From assembly GCA_002721895.1 (NCBI GenBank), contig PBLV01000006.1, forward strand, positions 58,808 through 122,807: 64,000 nucleotides of DNA, in the 5' to 3' direction. Shown piece by piece: positions 37,188 through 45,750 of this stretch; within the stretch, counting starts at the first letter, position 1, and each line of letters starts with the position of its first letter. This DNA is from Verrucomicrobiales bacterium (GTDB lineage Bacteria > Verrucomicrobiota > Verrucomicrobiae > Limisphaerales > UBA1100). Below the pieces are notes generated by a model, which was not told the DNA's origin, did no database searches, and saw only the letters and a list, made by a program, of their open reading frames with translations. Made by a program: the position numbers and the translations under genes.

Positions 37188-37874
37188 TTGAGCCGCCCCC
37201 CGTTCCGCAGACGATTCAATCGCGCACCGCGCATCCGCGTTAACGACCGCATTCGTGTCCGCGAAGTGCGTGTTGTTGGGGCTGACGGCAAGCAGGTGGG
37301 CGTGCTTCCCACCAAGCAGGCACTGGAAATGGCCAAGGCCCGCGGGCTGGATCTGGTGGAAGTTTCCGCCAATGCCCGCCCGCCCGTGTGCCGCATTTGT
37401 GACTTTGGTAAATACAAGTACGAGCAAGCCAAGAAGGAGAAGGAACAAAAGAAGAATAAGACCGTTGTCAAGATCAAGGAGATCCAGCTTCGCCCCTTCA
37501 CCGATCCGCACGATTACCAGTACAAGCTCCAGCACGCCATCGATTTTCTTTGTGAGGACATGAAGGTGAAGGTCTTCCTCCGTTTCCGTGGGCGAGAGAA
37601 TGCACATAAGGAATACGGGTTTGAGACGATCAAAAAATTCATTGACGAACTCACTCCCTACGGCAAGCCTGACACCCAACCCCGCAAGGCCGGCCGCGGG
37701 ATCACCGTCATGCTCGCCCCGCTGCCCCCCTCCAAGCGCGCCGACAATCCGAACCCCAAGAAGCACCACCATGAGGAGGCCCCAGTTGAGGTCGCCGCTA
37801 GTGAGGATGACAACGGCGCAAGCCTGAACAATGCCTTTTCAGACTTAGAGTTGCCGGAAGAAAAGCAGGCCTAG
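37188..37874 (+). CDS. infC: Translation initiation factor IF-3
   Basis: Binds the 30S subunit and checks initiator tRNA and start codon. The N-domain (15-85, RVREVRVVGADGKQVGVLPTKQAL) and C-domain (about 92-178, KEIQLRPFTDPHDYQYKL and ENAHKEYGFETI) are complete, followed by a 45-residue acidic, low-complexity tail that most IF-3 proteins lack. The only plausible start is TTG at 37188: an in-frame stop lies at 37164-37166 and no ATG or GTG intervenes. Rare infC start codons are known to allow autoregulation. rpmI and rplT do not follow. Confidence 0.94.
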   Translation: MSRPPFRRRFNRAPRIRVNDRIRVREVRVVGADGKQVGVLPTKQALEMAKARGLDLVEVSANARPPVCRICDFGKYKYEQAKKEKEQKKNKTVVKIKEIQLRPFTDPHDYQYKLQHAIDFLCEDMKVKVFLRFRGRENAHKEYGFETIKKFIDELTPYGKPDTQPRKAGRGITVMLAPLPPSKRADNPNPKKHHHEEAPVEVAASEDDNGASLNNAFSDLELPEEKQA

Positions 37875-39751
37875 TCCAACATCCCCCGGCGGCGCAGCAT
37901 TTCCTCCATCGCTCGGTCCATCATCAAATCGGCCAATGTCTGGGTCACTCTATCCAAAACCCTCACTGAGCTTTTCAAGGCGCCCAAATCCCCAAGGCCA
38001 TCTTCTTCCGTTGACAACGCATTTTCCACCCCTCGAATCGCTTCTTCAATCCCGCCGCAATCAATCTCCCCCCGAAAATCTTCCATGCCCTGCCGCGCGG
38101 CACTGAGTGCCTCCCGCGCTTTCAGCGCAGCTTCGACCCACCGGCGGGCGTCCATGTCCTCAAAGGCGTTCTCAACAGATTCCTCAACCATTTGTTGAAC
38201 TTTTGCATCATCCACATCCACCGCAGATTCCATCTTCACAATCTTCTCGCGTCCTGTTTCCGTATCCCGCGCCAGCACATTGAGAATCCCATTCGCGTCA
38301 ATTTCAAACTGCACCCCCACACGCGCCGCGCCGCGCTTGGCTGCCACGAAATCGATCGCAAACCGTCCCAAGCTCCAGTTGTCCCCTGCTTTTTCCCGTT
38401 CCCCCTGGAGAACATGAATCAGCATTTCCCGCTGCCCATCCACTGCGTTTGTGAATAGTTCACCCGCCTTGGTTGGAATCGTGGAATTCCTCGGAATGAT
38501 GACGTTCATTAACCCTCCAAAAGTTTCCAGTCCCAGGGACAATGGAGTTACGTCCAGCAACAAAACTCGATCCATTTCCCCGGATAGAATTGCCCCCTGT
38601 AGTGCCGCCCCCAGCGCAACCGCCTCGTCGGGATTTTGCGATGTGTTCAGGCGGGGGGCGCCCTTTTCATGATAATCTGTCCCCAACTGTACCCCACCCC
38701 GAGCTTCCTCATATTCCACACAGCCAAACCACTCACCCACCAGTCGTCGCACCAACGGCATCCGTGTTTGTCCGCCAACGAGAATCACCTCATCCAATTC
38801 CTCGGGTTTCAAGCCCGCATCCGCCAGTGCCTGTCGACAGTGGCTCCAAGTCAGGCCCAGCACTCCCTTCGCCATCCTCTCCAGATTTTCCCTAGTCAAG
38901 ACAGTCTTGAAGCTAAAATCAGGCGTCAGAAAAGGCAGCGCAATCTCCGTCTCATCCTCCGTGGACAACATCACCTTTGCCGCTTCTGCCGCGACTCGCA
39001 CTCGCGCCAGAATTTCAGAATCCAATTGATCCGGCCCACCGCCTTCCAGGATTTCTTCCTTCAGCCAATCCGTCACACACGCATCAATGTCATCCCCGCC
39101 CAAATGCGTATTTCCATGTGTTGCCACAACTTCGAATACTCCTTCGCGTAGTTCCAATATGGACAAATCAAATGTTCCGCCGCCCAAGTCATAAACCGCG
39201 ATCCGCGCCTTTTCACATCCCCGATCCAAGCCAAAGGCCAATGCCGCTGCGGTGGGCTCATTCAAAACTCTCTCCACTTCCAAACCCGCCAACTCGCCAG
39301 CTTGCTTCGTTGCATGGCGTTGTGCATCGTTGAAGTAGGCCGGCACGGTAATCACCGCCTTGCCCACGGATTCCCCCAGCACTGCCTCCGTCCGTTCCTT
39401 CAGAACACGAAGCACCTCAGTTGCTACCTCCTCCGGAAGATACTCATCTCCTCCCACCGCCACCGCAGCCTTACCCTGTTTCTCCACCAATCCAAAAGGC
39501 CAAGCAGACGCTTCAACTTCACTCAATTTCCGCCCCATCAGCCGCTTGGCCGAGTAAACCGTGTCACGCGGATGAACAATCATCCCCCGCCGAGCTTCCC
39601 GCCCCACTACCGCATCACCTCTGTCAAAGCGAACAACCGATGGCAACAGGCGCCGCCCTTCCTCATCCGCCAACAAGCCGGGGATGCCCGCTTCCACCAC
39701 CGCCACGGCGGAATTGGTTGTCCCCAAGTCGATACCAATGATCTTGCTCAC
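37871..39751 (-). CDS. Hsp70-family chaperone (DnaK/HscA-like)
   Basis: ATPase domain with IIGIDLGTTNSAVAVVE, VITVPAYFNDAQRHATKQAG, YDLGGGTFDLSILEL and LVGGQTRMPLVRRL; substrate domain with DVTPLSLGLETFGG and IHVLQGEREKAGDN. Compared with DnaK it has about 25 extra residues between the TRMP segment and NPDEAVALGA (GGVQLGTDYHEKGAPRLN), and ends without the flexible EEVD-like or GGMP-rich tail. I take the GTG at 39751 (626 residues); an ATG at 39793 adds 14 residues. No hscB, iscU, dnaJ or grpE is adjacent, so it looks like an accessory Hsp70. Confidence 0.88.
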   Translation of the reverse strand: MSKIIGIDLGTTNSAVAVVEAGIPGLLADEEGRRLLPSVVRFDRGDAVVGREARRGMIVHPRDTVYSAKRLMGRKLSEVEASAWPFGLVEKQGKAAVAVGGDEYLPEEVATEVLRVLKERTEAVLGESVGKAVITVPAYFNDAQRHATKQAGELAGLEVERVLNEPTAAALAFGLDRGCEKARIAVYDLGGGTFDLSILELREGVFEVVATHGNTHLGGDDIDACVTDWLKEEILEGGGPDQLDSEILARVRVAAEAAKVMLSTEDETEIALPFLTPDFSFKTVLTRENLERMAKGVLGLTWSHCRQALADAGLKPEELDEVILVGGQTRMPLVRRLVGEWFGCVEYEEARGGVQLGTDYHEKGAPRLNTSQNPDEAVALGAALQGAILSGEMDRVLLLDVTPLSLGLETFGGLMNVIIPRNSTIPTKAGELFTNAVDGQREMLIHVLQGEREKAGDNWSLGRFAIDFVAAKRGAARVGVQFEIDANGILNVLARDTETGREKIVKMESAVDVDDAKVQQMVEESVENAFEDMDARRWVEAALKAREALSAARQGMEDFRGEIDCGGIEEAIRGVENALSTEEDGLGDLGALKSSVRVLDRVTQTLADLMMDRAMEEMLRRRGMLD

Positions 39752-39831
39752 CGCCGCAAGATGGCACGGGAAGGCCCCGCTTCCCAATTCCATTCTTCAC
39801 CATTTTTGAAATTGGCCTTCGCCCAAGATCC

Positions 39832-40479
39832 ATGCAACTTCAGCCCGTGCAAGTCATTGTAACCGCAGGCCCCACCGTGGAACCCATCGACGCCGTACGA
39901 CGGCTAACCAATCATTCCACCGGTCGACTGGGTTGCCGCCTGGCCGATACCCTGAGTCGGGCTGGCCATAAAGTGACCCTACTCCTCTCTCAGTCCGCGC
40001 AGCACAAGCCTAGGCACAAACCCGCTCAAATCATCCCCTTCCTAACCACTCAAGATCTCCGCCACGCATTGCGCAATCTTCGCCACGAAAGGAAATGCAC
40101 GATCTTTCATGCCGCCGCAGTTGCCGATTATATAATCTCATCAATTCACTCAGATTCAAAATCATTTACGCCTAACGAGGGCAAGATTTCAACCCAGACA
40201 GGACAATTAAGGATCGATCTCAAACCCGCCCCTAAAATCATCCGACAACTTCCGCGATGGTTTCCCGCTGCCAACATTGTCGGCTGGAAATATGAAGTCG
40301 ACGGAACCCCAGGCACCGCCATTCAAAAAGCCCTGCTCCAAGTAAAAAGCAACCGCACCCATGCCTGTGTCGTCAATGGCCCTGCCTACGGTAAAGGCTA
40401 CGCATTTGTCACGGCCGACACCGAAACCCACATCACCGGTGATGTCGCTCTCTTCAGAAAACTGGTCCGGCAGCTATAG
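39832..40479 (+). CDS. Stand-alone phosphopantothenate-cysteine ligase domain (CoaB-like)
   Basis: Joins 4'-phosphopantothenate and cysteine in CoA synthesis. VIVTAGPTVEPIDAVRRLTNHSTGRLG at 8-34 is the CoaB nucleotide-binding signature, HAAAVADY the substrate loop, and KPAPKII the conserved lysine segment. At 215 residues it lacks the N-terminal CoaC flavoprotein decarboxylase that most bacteria fuse to it, so coaC must be encoded elsewhere. With coaX it is the second CoA gene in the window. Confidence 0.83.
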   Translation: MQLQPVQVIVTAGPTVEPIDAVRRLTNHSTGRLGCRLADTLSRAGHKVTLLLSQSAQHKPRHKPAQIIPFLTTQDLRHALRNLRHERKCTIFHAAAVADYIISSIHSDSKSFTPNEGKISTQTGQLRIDLKPAPKIIRQLPRWFPAANIVGWKYEVDGTPGTAIQKALLQVKSNRTHACVVNGPAYGKGYAFVTADTETHITGDVALFRKLVRQL

Positions 40480-41229
40480 ACACCAGTGTGCCAAAAGAGG
40501 GGCCAAGACTAGGGCAGGCAAATAATCCGCCAGCGGCACCTTGCGAACTTCCAGAATCACCAGCACGATGGTCAGGACCATCATCCCTCCCGCCAAGCTC
40601 ACGGATGCGAGTAATTCCGGATTGTCCTTAATCGGGCTGAAAGTTTGCGCCAAAAGTGTAATCGTGCCCTGCAGTGAAACCACCGGGACAACCGCCAAGA
40701 TTGGCCCCCAACCATAACGCGGCGTCATCGCCAATGTGGCCACCCCATCCATGGCGGATTTTGCCAGCAAGGCAAGCGGTACCCCGCGCCCCAAGCCATC
40801 CTCAATTGGCCCAACCAGTGACATGGGCCCCACGCAGAATAGGATTGTGCAAGTCACAAACCCTTCACTTATCCCCTTGCAGTCGTCATTACTCTTTGAC
40901 AACTGCTCACGGGCATAAGCTCCCAACCTGTCCAAGCGCCTCTGCAAACCAAGGAATCTCCCTGTCAAAGCCCCCAGAATCAGAGCTACAAACACAATCC
41001 CGAATCGCGCCAAAAACAGCCCCATCCCCGAGTCTCCCTCCATGGCTCCCTTCCAAATCATGCCACCGCCAGCCGCAAAAGTAAGAACCACCAGAAAATA
41101 GCGAAATTTCAATTGAATACCCGAAGACAATTGCCGACGGAGCCACAGTCCCGCCAACCCACCCACAATAATGCAAATACCGTTGATGAATGTACCCAAC
41201 GGAAACCATTCAGCCGCCAAGACATTCAT
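40474..41229 (-). CDS. DUF554 family membrane protein
   Basis: A 251-residue inner-membrane protein with about six to seven helices. GTFINGICIIVGGLAGLWL, FVTCTILFCVGPMSLVGPIEDGL and AKSAMDGVATLAM are typical of the DUF554 (YqgA/YdfK) family, a putative transporter of unknown substrate. It lies 3 bp before hemC on the same strand, so it follows the haem genes' direction but precedes no known haem step. Confidence 0.9.
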   Translation of the reverse strand: MNVLAAEWFPLGTFINGICIIVGGLAGLWLRRQLSSGIQLKFRYFLVVLTFAAGGGMIWKGAMEGDSGMGLFLARFGIVFVALILGALTGRFLGLQRRLDRLGAYAREQLSKSNDDCKGISEGFVTCTILFCVGPMSLVGPIEDGLGRGVPLALLAKSAMDGVATLAMTPRYGWGPILAVVPVVSLQGTITLLAQTFSPIKDNPELLASVSLAGGMMVLTIVLVILEVRKVPLADYLPALVLAPLLAHWCL

Positions 41230-41232
41230 TCG

Positions 41233-42180
41233 TTAAACCCGCAACATACCCGCTACTTCGCCCCCTAGTTCTTCTGGCTCGCGAACATTTCCCACCGCAT
41301 TTGCGTGCTTCATTTCAGCGCCCAGAAATGATACGGCCCGCAGTCGCATCCGCCCACCATCCACCGTGGCCAGCGCCCCTAAGGGAGAGGAACACCCACC
41401 CCCCATCGCCACCAAAAGCGCCCGCTCCGCCTCCACCGCCTGACGCGAATTGTAGTGATTCAGCCTACCGCACAACGATCCAATCCGCTCATCTCCCGAC
41501 CTGATTTCAATCCCAATTGCCGCCTGCCCCGAACAGGGCAACATGACATTCTCATTCAGAATCTCTGCCCGGAGACCATCCGGCACCGCATCGCCCCGAA
41601 GCTCTCCTCCTCCAATTTTAAACTTCAAGCGCCGAAGACCTGCTGCCGCAAGAACTGTCCCCGATAAATTGTCATTATCCGCCAACTTTTCCAAGCGTGT
41701 CGCTACGTTACCGCGAATTTCCTCAATCCGCAAATCGGGTCTGGCTGAAAGTAACTGCGCGCGCCTCCGCGGGCTGCTGGTCGCCACCTTCGCGCCCTCC
41801 CCCAACTGCGGAAAGAGTCCGGTATTTCCGGCCGCCTCCTTGTACACAAGGATATCCCGAACATCCTCACGCTTCAACACAGCACCCAATCCCAGACCCG
41901 CGGGTAGTTCAGTCGGCACATCCTTCAGGCTGTGGACCGCCAAGTCCGCCTGTTCACGAAGCAACGCCATTTCGAGTTCCTTGGTGAACAATCCCTTCGG
42001 CAAGCTCTTTCCTGCCTGCGCCAGAGACGCCGCCTGAAGTTTGTCCCCCGTGGTCTTGATGATCTTGATCTCAAACGAAAGCCTCGGAAACAACCTTCGG
42101 CACTCATCAAATACAAAGTGAGCCTGAGCCAAAGCCAAGGCGCTGCCACGCGTCGCAATAATGACAGGGCGTTCCGGCAT
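41233..42180 (-). CDS. hemC: Porphobilinogen deaminase (hydroxymethylbilane synthase)
   Basis: Condenses four porphobilinogens into hydroxymethylbilane. ATRGSALALAQ at the N-terminus, HSLKDVPTELPAGL, and VATSSPRRRAQLLSARPDL are family motifs. The cofactor-binding cysteine is in GGGCSSPLGALA. 315 residues. It starts 3 bp after the hemA stop. Confidence 0.95.
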   Translation of the reverse strand: MPERPVIIATRGSALALAQAHFVFDECRRLFPRLSFEIKIIKTTGDKLQAASLAQAGKSLPKGLFTKELEMALLREQADLAVHSLKDVPTELPAGLGLGAVLKREDVRDILVYKEAAGNTGLFPQLGEGAKVATSSPRRRAQLLSARPDLRIEEIRGNVATRLEKLADNDNLSGTVLAAAGLRRLKFKIGGGELRGDAVPDGLRAEILNENVMLPCSGQAAIGIEIRSGDERIGSLCGRLNHYNSRQAVEAERALLVAMGGGCSSPLGALATVDGGRMRLRAVSFLGAEMKHANAVGNVREPEELGGEVAGMLRV

Positions 42181-42183
42181 CCC

Positions 42184-43266
42184 TCAACTGGGCGACATCT
42201 GCGCCGCTCTCCCACCTTCCGCTGTTTCATCCAGGTCATCCTCTTCTCGTGCAGGCAACGGCCCTTTCATCGTCTCCAACAGCTCGATCGATTTTCCGCG
42301 AATCAGCTCCTCGCATTTTTCCACCTCCTCATGGCGCAGCCGAAGGTAGTCATCCGCAATCGACTGCAGATCGTCAATGTTGTACAGGTACACATCCTCT
42401 AGGAAATTCACTTCCGGCTCTATGTCACGAGGCACCGCGATGTCCACAAGTAAAAGCGGCCGGTGCTGCCGCAGACCCTGCATGGGCTCCAGCTTTTTCC
42501 GGTCAATGACATAATGGGGCGCGCTGGTGCTGCTGATAATGATATCAATGCCCGCAAATTCATCCTCCCATTCGTCAAAATGAATGGCCCTCCCGCCCAG
42601 TTCTTCAGCCAATTCCTCGGCTCTTTCAAATGAACGGTTGGACACCATCACGCTCTTCGCCCCGCGGCTCAAGAGTGCTCGCGCGGTTTTCTCACTCGTG
42701 TCCCCAGCGCCGATCACCATCACCGCATGCTCCGACAGGTCATCAAAAATTTTACCCGCCAACTCCACCGCCACCGAGGCCACAGATACACTGCCTCTTT
42801 GGATATTTGTGCTGGTCCGAATCAGCTTCGCCGCATTGAATGCCTTCTGGAAAGCCCTGTTCAATTTGCTACCAGTTCGTTTTTCCTCCAGTGCAAGTTG
42901 ATAGGCCGCCTTCACTTGACCGAGGATTTCCGTCTCGCCCAACACCATGGAGTCCAGGCCACTGGCGACTTTAAACAAATGCTCCACCCCCTGCATTCCA
43001 TGGTGGGCATAAAAAACATCCTCTTCAATCTCCCGTCCCTCAAGCAGCAGCTCACGCAGTTCGGCTAACAGTTCACCCCCTGCCCCGTCCGTCGCCGCGT
43101 ATATCTCCACCCGGTTGCAGGTCGACAGCACGACAGCCTCGGAAGCACTCGTTTCCCCGCAAATGCGTCCCAGCAACATCGGCACTTCTCCCTCCGGCAG
43201 GGCAAATCGCTCCCGCACATCCACGGATGCGGTGCGGTGATTCAATCCGAGACAGACAATGGCCAT
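42184..43266 (-). CDS. hemA: Glutamyl-tRNA reductase
   Basis: First committed step of tetrapyrrole synthesis by the C5 route, reducing Glu-tRNA to glutamate semialdehyde. The catalytic cysteine is Cys50 in STCNRVEIYA, with GLDSMVLGETEILGQVK, VIGAGDTSEKTARALL (NADPH) and a C-terminal dimerisation helix. I take the ATG at 43266 (360 residues); a TTG at 43272 overlaps the preceding stop. hemL is not in the window. Confidence 0.95.
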   Translation of the reverse strand: MAIVCLGLNHRTASVDVRERFALPEGEVPMLLGRICGETSASEAVVLSTCNRVEIYAATDGAGGELLAELRELLLEGREIEEDVFYAHHGMQGVEHLFKVASGLDSMVLGETEILGQVKAAYQLALEEKRTGSKLNRAFQKAFNAAKLIRTSTNIQRGSVSVASVAVELAGKIFDDLSEHAVMVIGAGDTSEKTARALLSRGAKSVMVSNRSFERAEELAEELGGRAIHFDEWEDEFAGIDIIISSTSAPHYVIDRKKLEPMQGLRQHRPLLLVDIAVPRDIEPEVNFLEDVYLYNIDDLQSIADDYLRLRHEEVEKCEELIRGKSIELLETMKGPLPAREEDDLDETAEGGRAAQMSPS

Positions 43267-43268
43267 GG

Positions 43269-44090
43269 TCAATGGTTCAGGTGAGATTCAAGCGCTCCCC
43301 AGAATGTGAGGATCATAAACAGGAAACTGCACAGTGCCCCCCAGGCAATCCGACGGCCGCTTTGGGTGTGCCGCCAATGCAGAATAATCAACACCAGATA
43401 CACCACCCACATCGCCAGAATCCAGACGACCATCGGCTCGCCCAGTGACGTGCCTTTGCCCGACTGGAAGTGATAAGCCGCACTGGCCGCAATCCCCAGG
43501 GTCAACAATCCAAAGCCGATCCACAGCAGGCGCGTCATTGCCGTTTCCAGTCGCTGCAATGGCGGCAGCTTGGAGAGGATGGCGCGGAACTTGTGCAGCT
43601 TCAAATCATGCTCCTGTGTCAGATACATTACTGCCGCGACTGCGCTCAACCCAAACGCCCCCAAGGCCAGTGCCCCCAATGTCCGATGGAGATTACCCAA
43701 AACACCCGTGTAATCCCGCGCCTCGCCGGGCAGGACATCAGGATCCATGCCCGGGATCAGGGCAAATACCCCCATCACGAACAGGAGCGGCGAGGCAAAC
43801 GCCCCTACAAACCGCAGTCGCTGCCAAAGTCCCATCACCAAGTATCCTCCCACAATCGCCCAAATGATAAAGGCCAAGGTCTCGTATAGATTAGTCACAG
43901 GACATCTGGGCGGATCATATTTGAAGGCGCGAATAGCAATGGAGATTGTTTGAAAGATAAACCCGCTGCCCAAGAGGCTGTATGCCGTCCAGTCATCCCG
44001 TTGGAAGCCGCGCCGCCACAGAAACAGTGAATACACCATCCCGATGCCATACACCGTGACTGCAATGCAAAAATAGGCCTTGTCGGTCAT
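43269..44090 (-). CDS. CcsA/HemX-like cytochrome c assembly family membrane protein
   Basis: About eight membrane helices in 273 residues, with VTNLYETLAFIIWAI and NLHRTLGALALGAFGLSAVAAVMYL typical of the cytochrome C assembly (CcsA) domain. A full WWD haem-binding motif is not obvious, so HemX, the regulator found beside hemA in Firmicutes, is as likely as a haem-delivery CcsA. Its position directly before hemA and hemC supports a link to haem synthesis or delivery. Confidence 0.82.
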   Translation of the reverse strand: MTDKAYFCIAVTVYGIGMVYSLFLWRRGFQRDDWTAYSLLGSGFIFQTISIAIRAFKYDPPRCPVTNLYETLAFIIWAIVGGYLVMGLWQRLRFVGAFASPLLFVMGVFALIPGMDPDVLPGEARDYTGVLGNLHRTLGALALGAFGLSAVAAVMYLTQEHDLKLHKFRAILSKLPPLQRLETAMTRLLWIGFGLLTLGIAASAAYHFQSGKGTSLGEPMVVWILAMWVVYLVLIILHWRHTQSGRRIAWGALCSFLFMILTFWGALESHLNH

Positions 44091-44240
44091 TCCAAGGGGA
44101 ACGGGAAGGATTTCACAGAATACCTAAAATCACAATTTCCAAATCATCCTCCATCAACGAAGTTGTAGATCACCGAAATCAACCACGCCCGGTGGTTCAA
44201 CATTGTAAACCAGCCAAAATCTCCGTATCCTCCTTTCGTG

Positions 44241-45725
44241 ATGCGCTTGGGGGTATTGATCTCGTTCCTTGTGACCATCAGCCTGTCAGGGGCTCAATAT
44301 ACCCCGACGGATGCCATTCGTCCTCCCACGCTGATGCGCGAATTTCGCGGTGCATGGATCGCCACCGTGAACAATATTGACTGGCCCTCACGACCTGGCC
44401 TAAGCACCGCCAACCAACAGCGCGAGCTGCGTGCCATAATTGAGCGTGCCGCACAGCTCAAGCTTAACGCCCTCATTTTTCAGGTGCGCCCTGCCTGCGA
44501 TGCTCTTTATCCCTCCCAGCTGGAGCCATGGTCTGAATATCTTTCCGGAAAAATGGGGCAACCCCCCAACCCGCCGTGGGATCCCCTCAAGTTCGCCATT
44601 GATGAAGCCCACAAGCGCGGCCTTGAGTTGCACGCATGGTTCAACCCCTTCCGGGCCCGTTACAAATCTCCCAAGGGCTTGGCCGCCAAGACCCACATCA
44701 GCCACACCCATCCACAACTGGTGAAGCATTACGCCGGCTACCAATGGCTGGACCCTGCCGAGCCCGCCGCACAAGCCCGCTCGTTGGCCGTGATTCTAGA
44801 CGTAGCCCGCCGCTACTCCGTCGACGGGATCCACATCGACGACTATTTTTACCCTTACAAGGTGCGCGACTCAAAAGGCAACCTCCTCGATTTCCCAGAC
44901 GATGCCAGTTGGAAGCGATTCCGCGGAAATCTCACCCGTGGCGACTGGCGCCGCAGCCATATCAATAATTTCGTTCAGCGCATGTATGCGGAAATCAAGA
45001 AAGTCCGCCCCACGGCCAAGGTCGGCATCAGTCCCTTTGGTATTTGGCGGCCGGGATATCCCAAGGGCATTAAGGGTCTTGATGCCTATGACAGCCTTTA
45101 TGCCGATGCCCGCAAATGGCTTCACAACGGATGGCTTGATTATTGCGCCCCGCAGTTGTACTGGAGCATCGAATCCACCGGCCAAAGCTATCCTAAGCTT
45201 CTGAAATGGTGGGTGGGTGAAAATAGGATGCGCCGCCATATTTGGATCGGCAACAATTCAGCGAAGGTGGAGCCATGGAAAGCCAATGAAATCATCGATC
45301 AAATCAGCCTAACTCGGCAAGAAACCGGATCAACCGGCAATATCCACTGGAATGTAAGCGCGTTGACAAATGATCGCGGCGGACTGGCCGGCCTGCTGAA
45401 GAGAACAGCCTACCGCGAGCCCGCACTTGTCCCCGCATCCCCGTGGCTCGACAAATCCCCGCCCGCCAAACCGCAGATCTCTCTTAAAAACGGCCGCACC
45501 CCTGACCAAATAACCATTAGCTGGAATAACAAACAAACCGGCCCAATAGCCCGATGGATTTTCCAGATGCGCATTAAGGGCCGCTGGAGTACTTTAATTT
45601 TCCCCGCCAAACAGAACTCGGCACTGATGAATGTTACTGGCCCAACAGCCCCCGACGCCATCGCTTTAACCGCAATGGACTCCGCCGGCAACACAAGCAT
45701 GCCCGCTGTCTACAGGCTGAAATAG
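44241..45725 (+). CDS. GHL10-type family 10-like glycosyl hydrolase, exported
   Basis: Signal peptide (1-18), then a TIM-barrel domain of the GHL10/DUF187 type: REFRGAWIATVNNIDWPSRPGLST, LNALIFQVRPACDALYPS, LELHAWFNPFRAR, DGIHIDDYFYPYKV with the probable catalytic acid residues, and VGISPFGIWRPGYP. A C-terminal fibronectin-like domain (about 395-494) follows. I take the ATG at 44241; a GTG lies one codon earlier. 494 residues. Probably acts on an envelope or environmental glycan; substrate unknown. Confidence 0.87.
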   Translation: MRLGVLISFLVTISLSGAQYTPTDAIRPPTLMREFRGAWIATVNNIDWPSRPGLSTANQQRELRAIIERAAQLKLNALIFQVRPACDALYPSQLEPWSEYLSGKMGQPPNPPWDPLKFAIDEAHKRGLELHAWFNPFRARYKSPKGLAAKTHISHTHPQLVKHYAGYQWLDPAEPAAQARSLAVILDVARRYSVDGIHIDDYFYPYKVRDSKGNLLDFPDDASWKRFRGNLTRGDWRRSHINNFVQRMYAEIKKVRPTAKVGISPFGIWRPGYPKGIKGLDAYDSLYADARKWLHNGWLDYCAPQLYWSIESTGQSYPKLLKWWVGENRMRRHIWIGNNSAKVEPWKANEIIDQISLTRQETGSTGNIHWNVSALTNDRGGLAGLLKRTAYREPALVPASPWLDKSPPAKPQISLKNGRTPDQITISWNNKQTGPIARWIFQMRIKGRWSTLIFPAKQNSALMNVTGPTAPDAIALTAMDSAGNTSMPAVYRLK

Positions 45726-45750
45726 TCAAAACAGCGGACGCGCCTCAAGA

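Noticed and set aside
44194..44211. GGTTCAACATTGTAAACC, which resembles a BirA operator half-site
   Set aside because: The second half matches poorly, the half-sites are in the wrong orientation and spacing, and the flanking genes are haem and glycoside hydrolase genes, not biotin genes.
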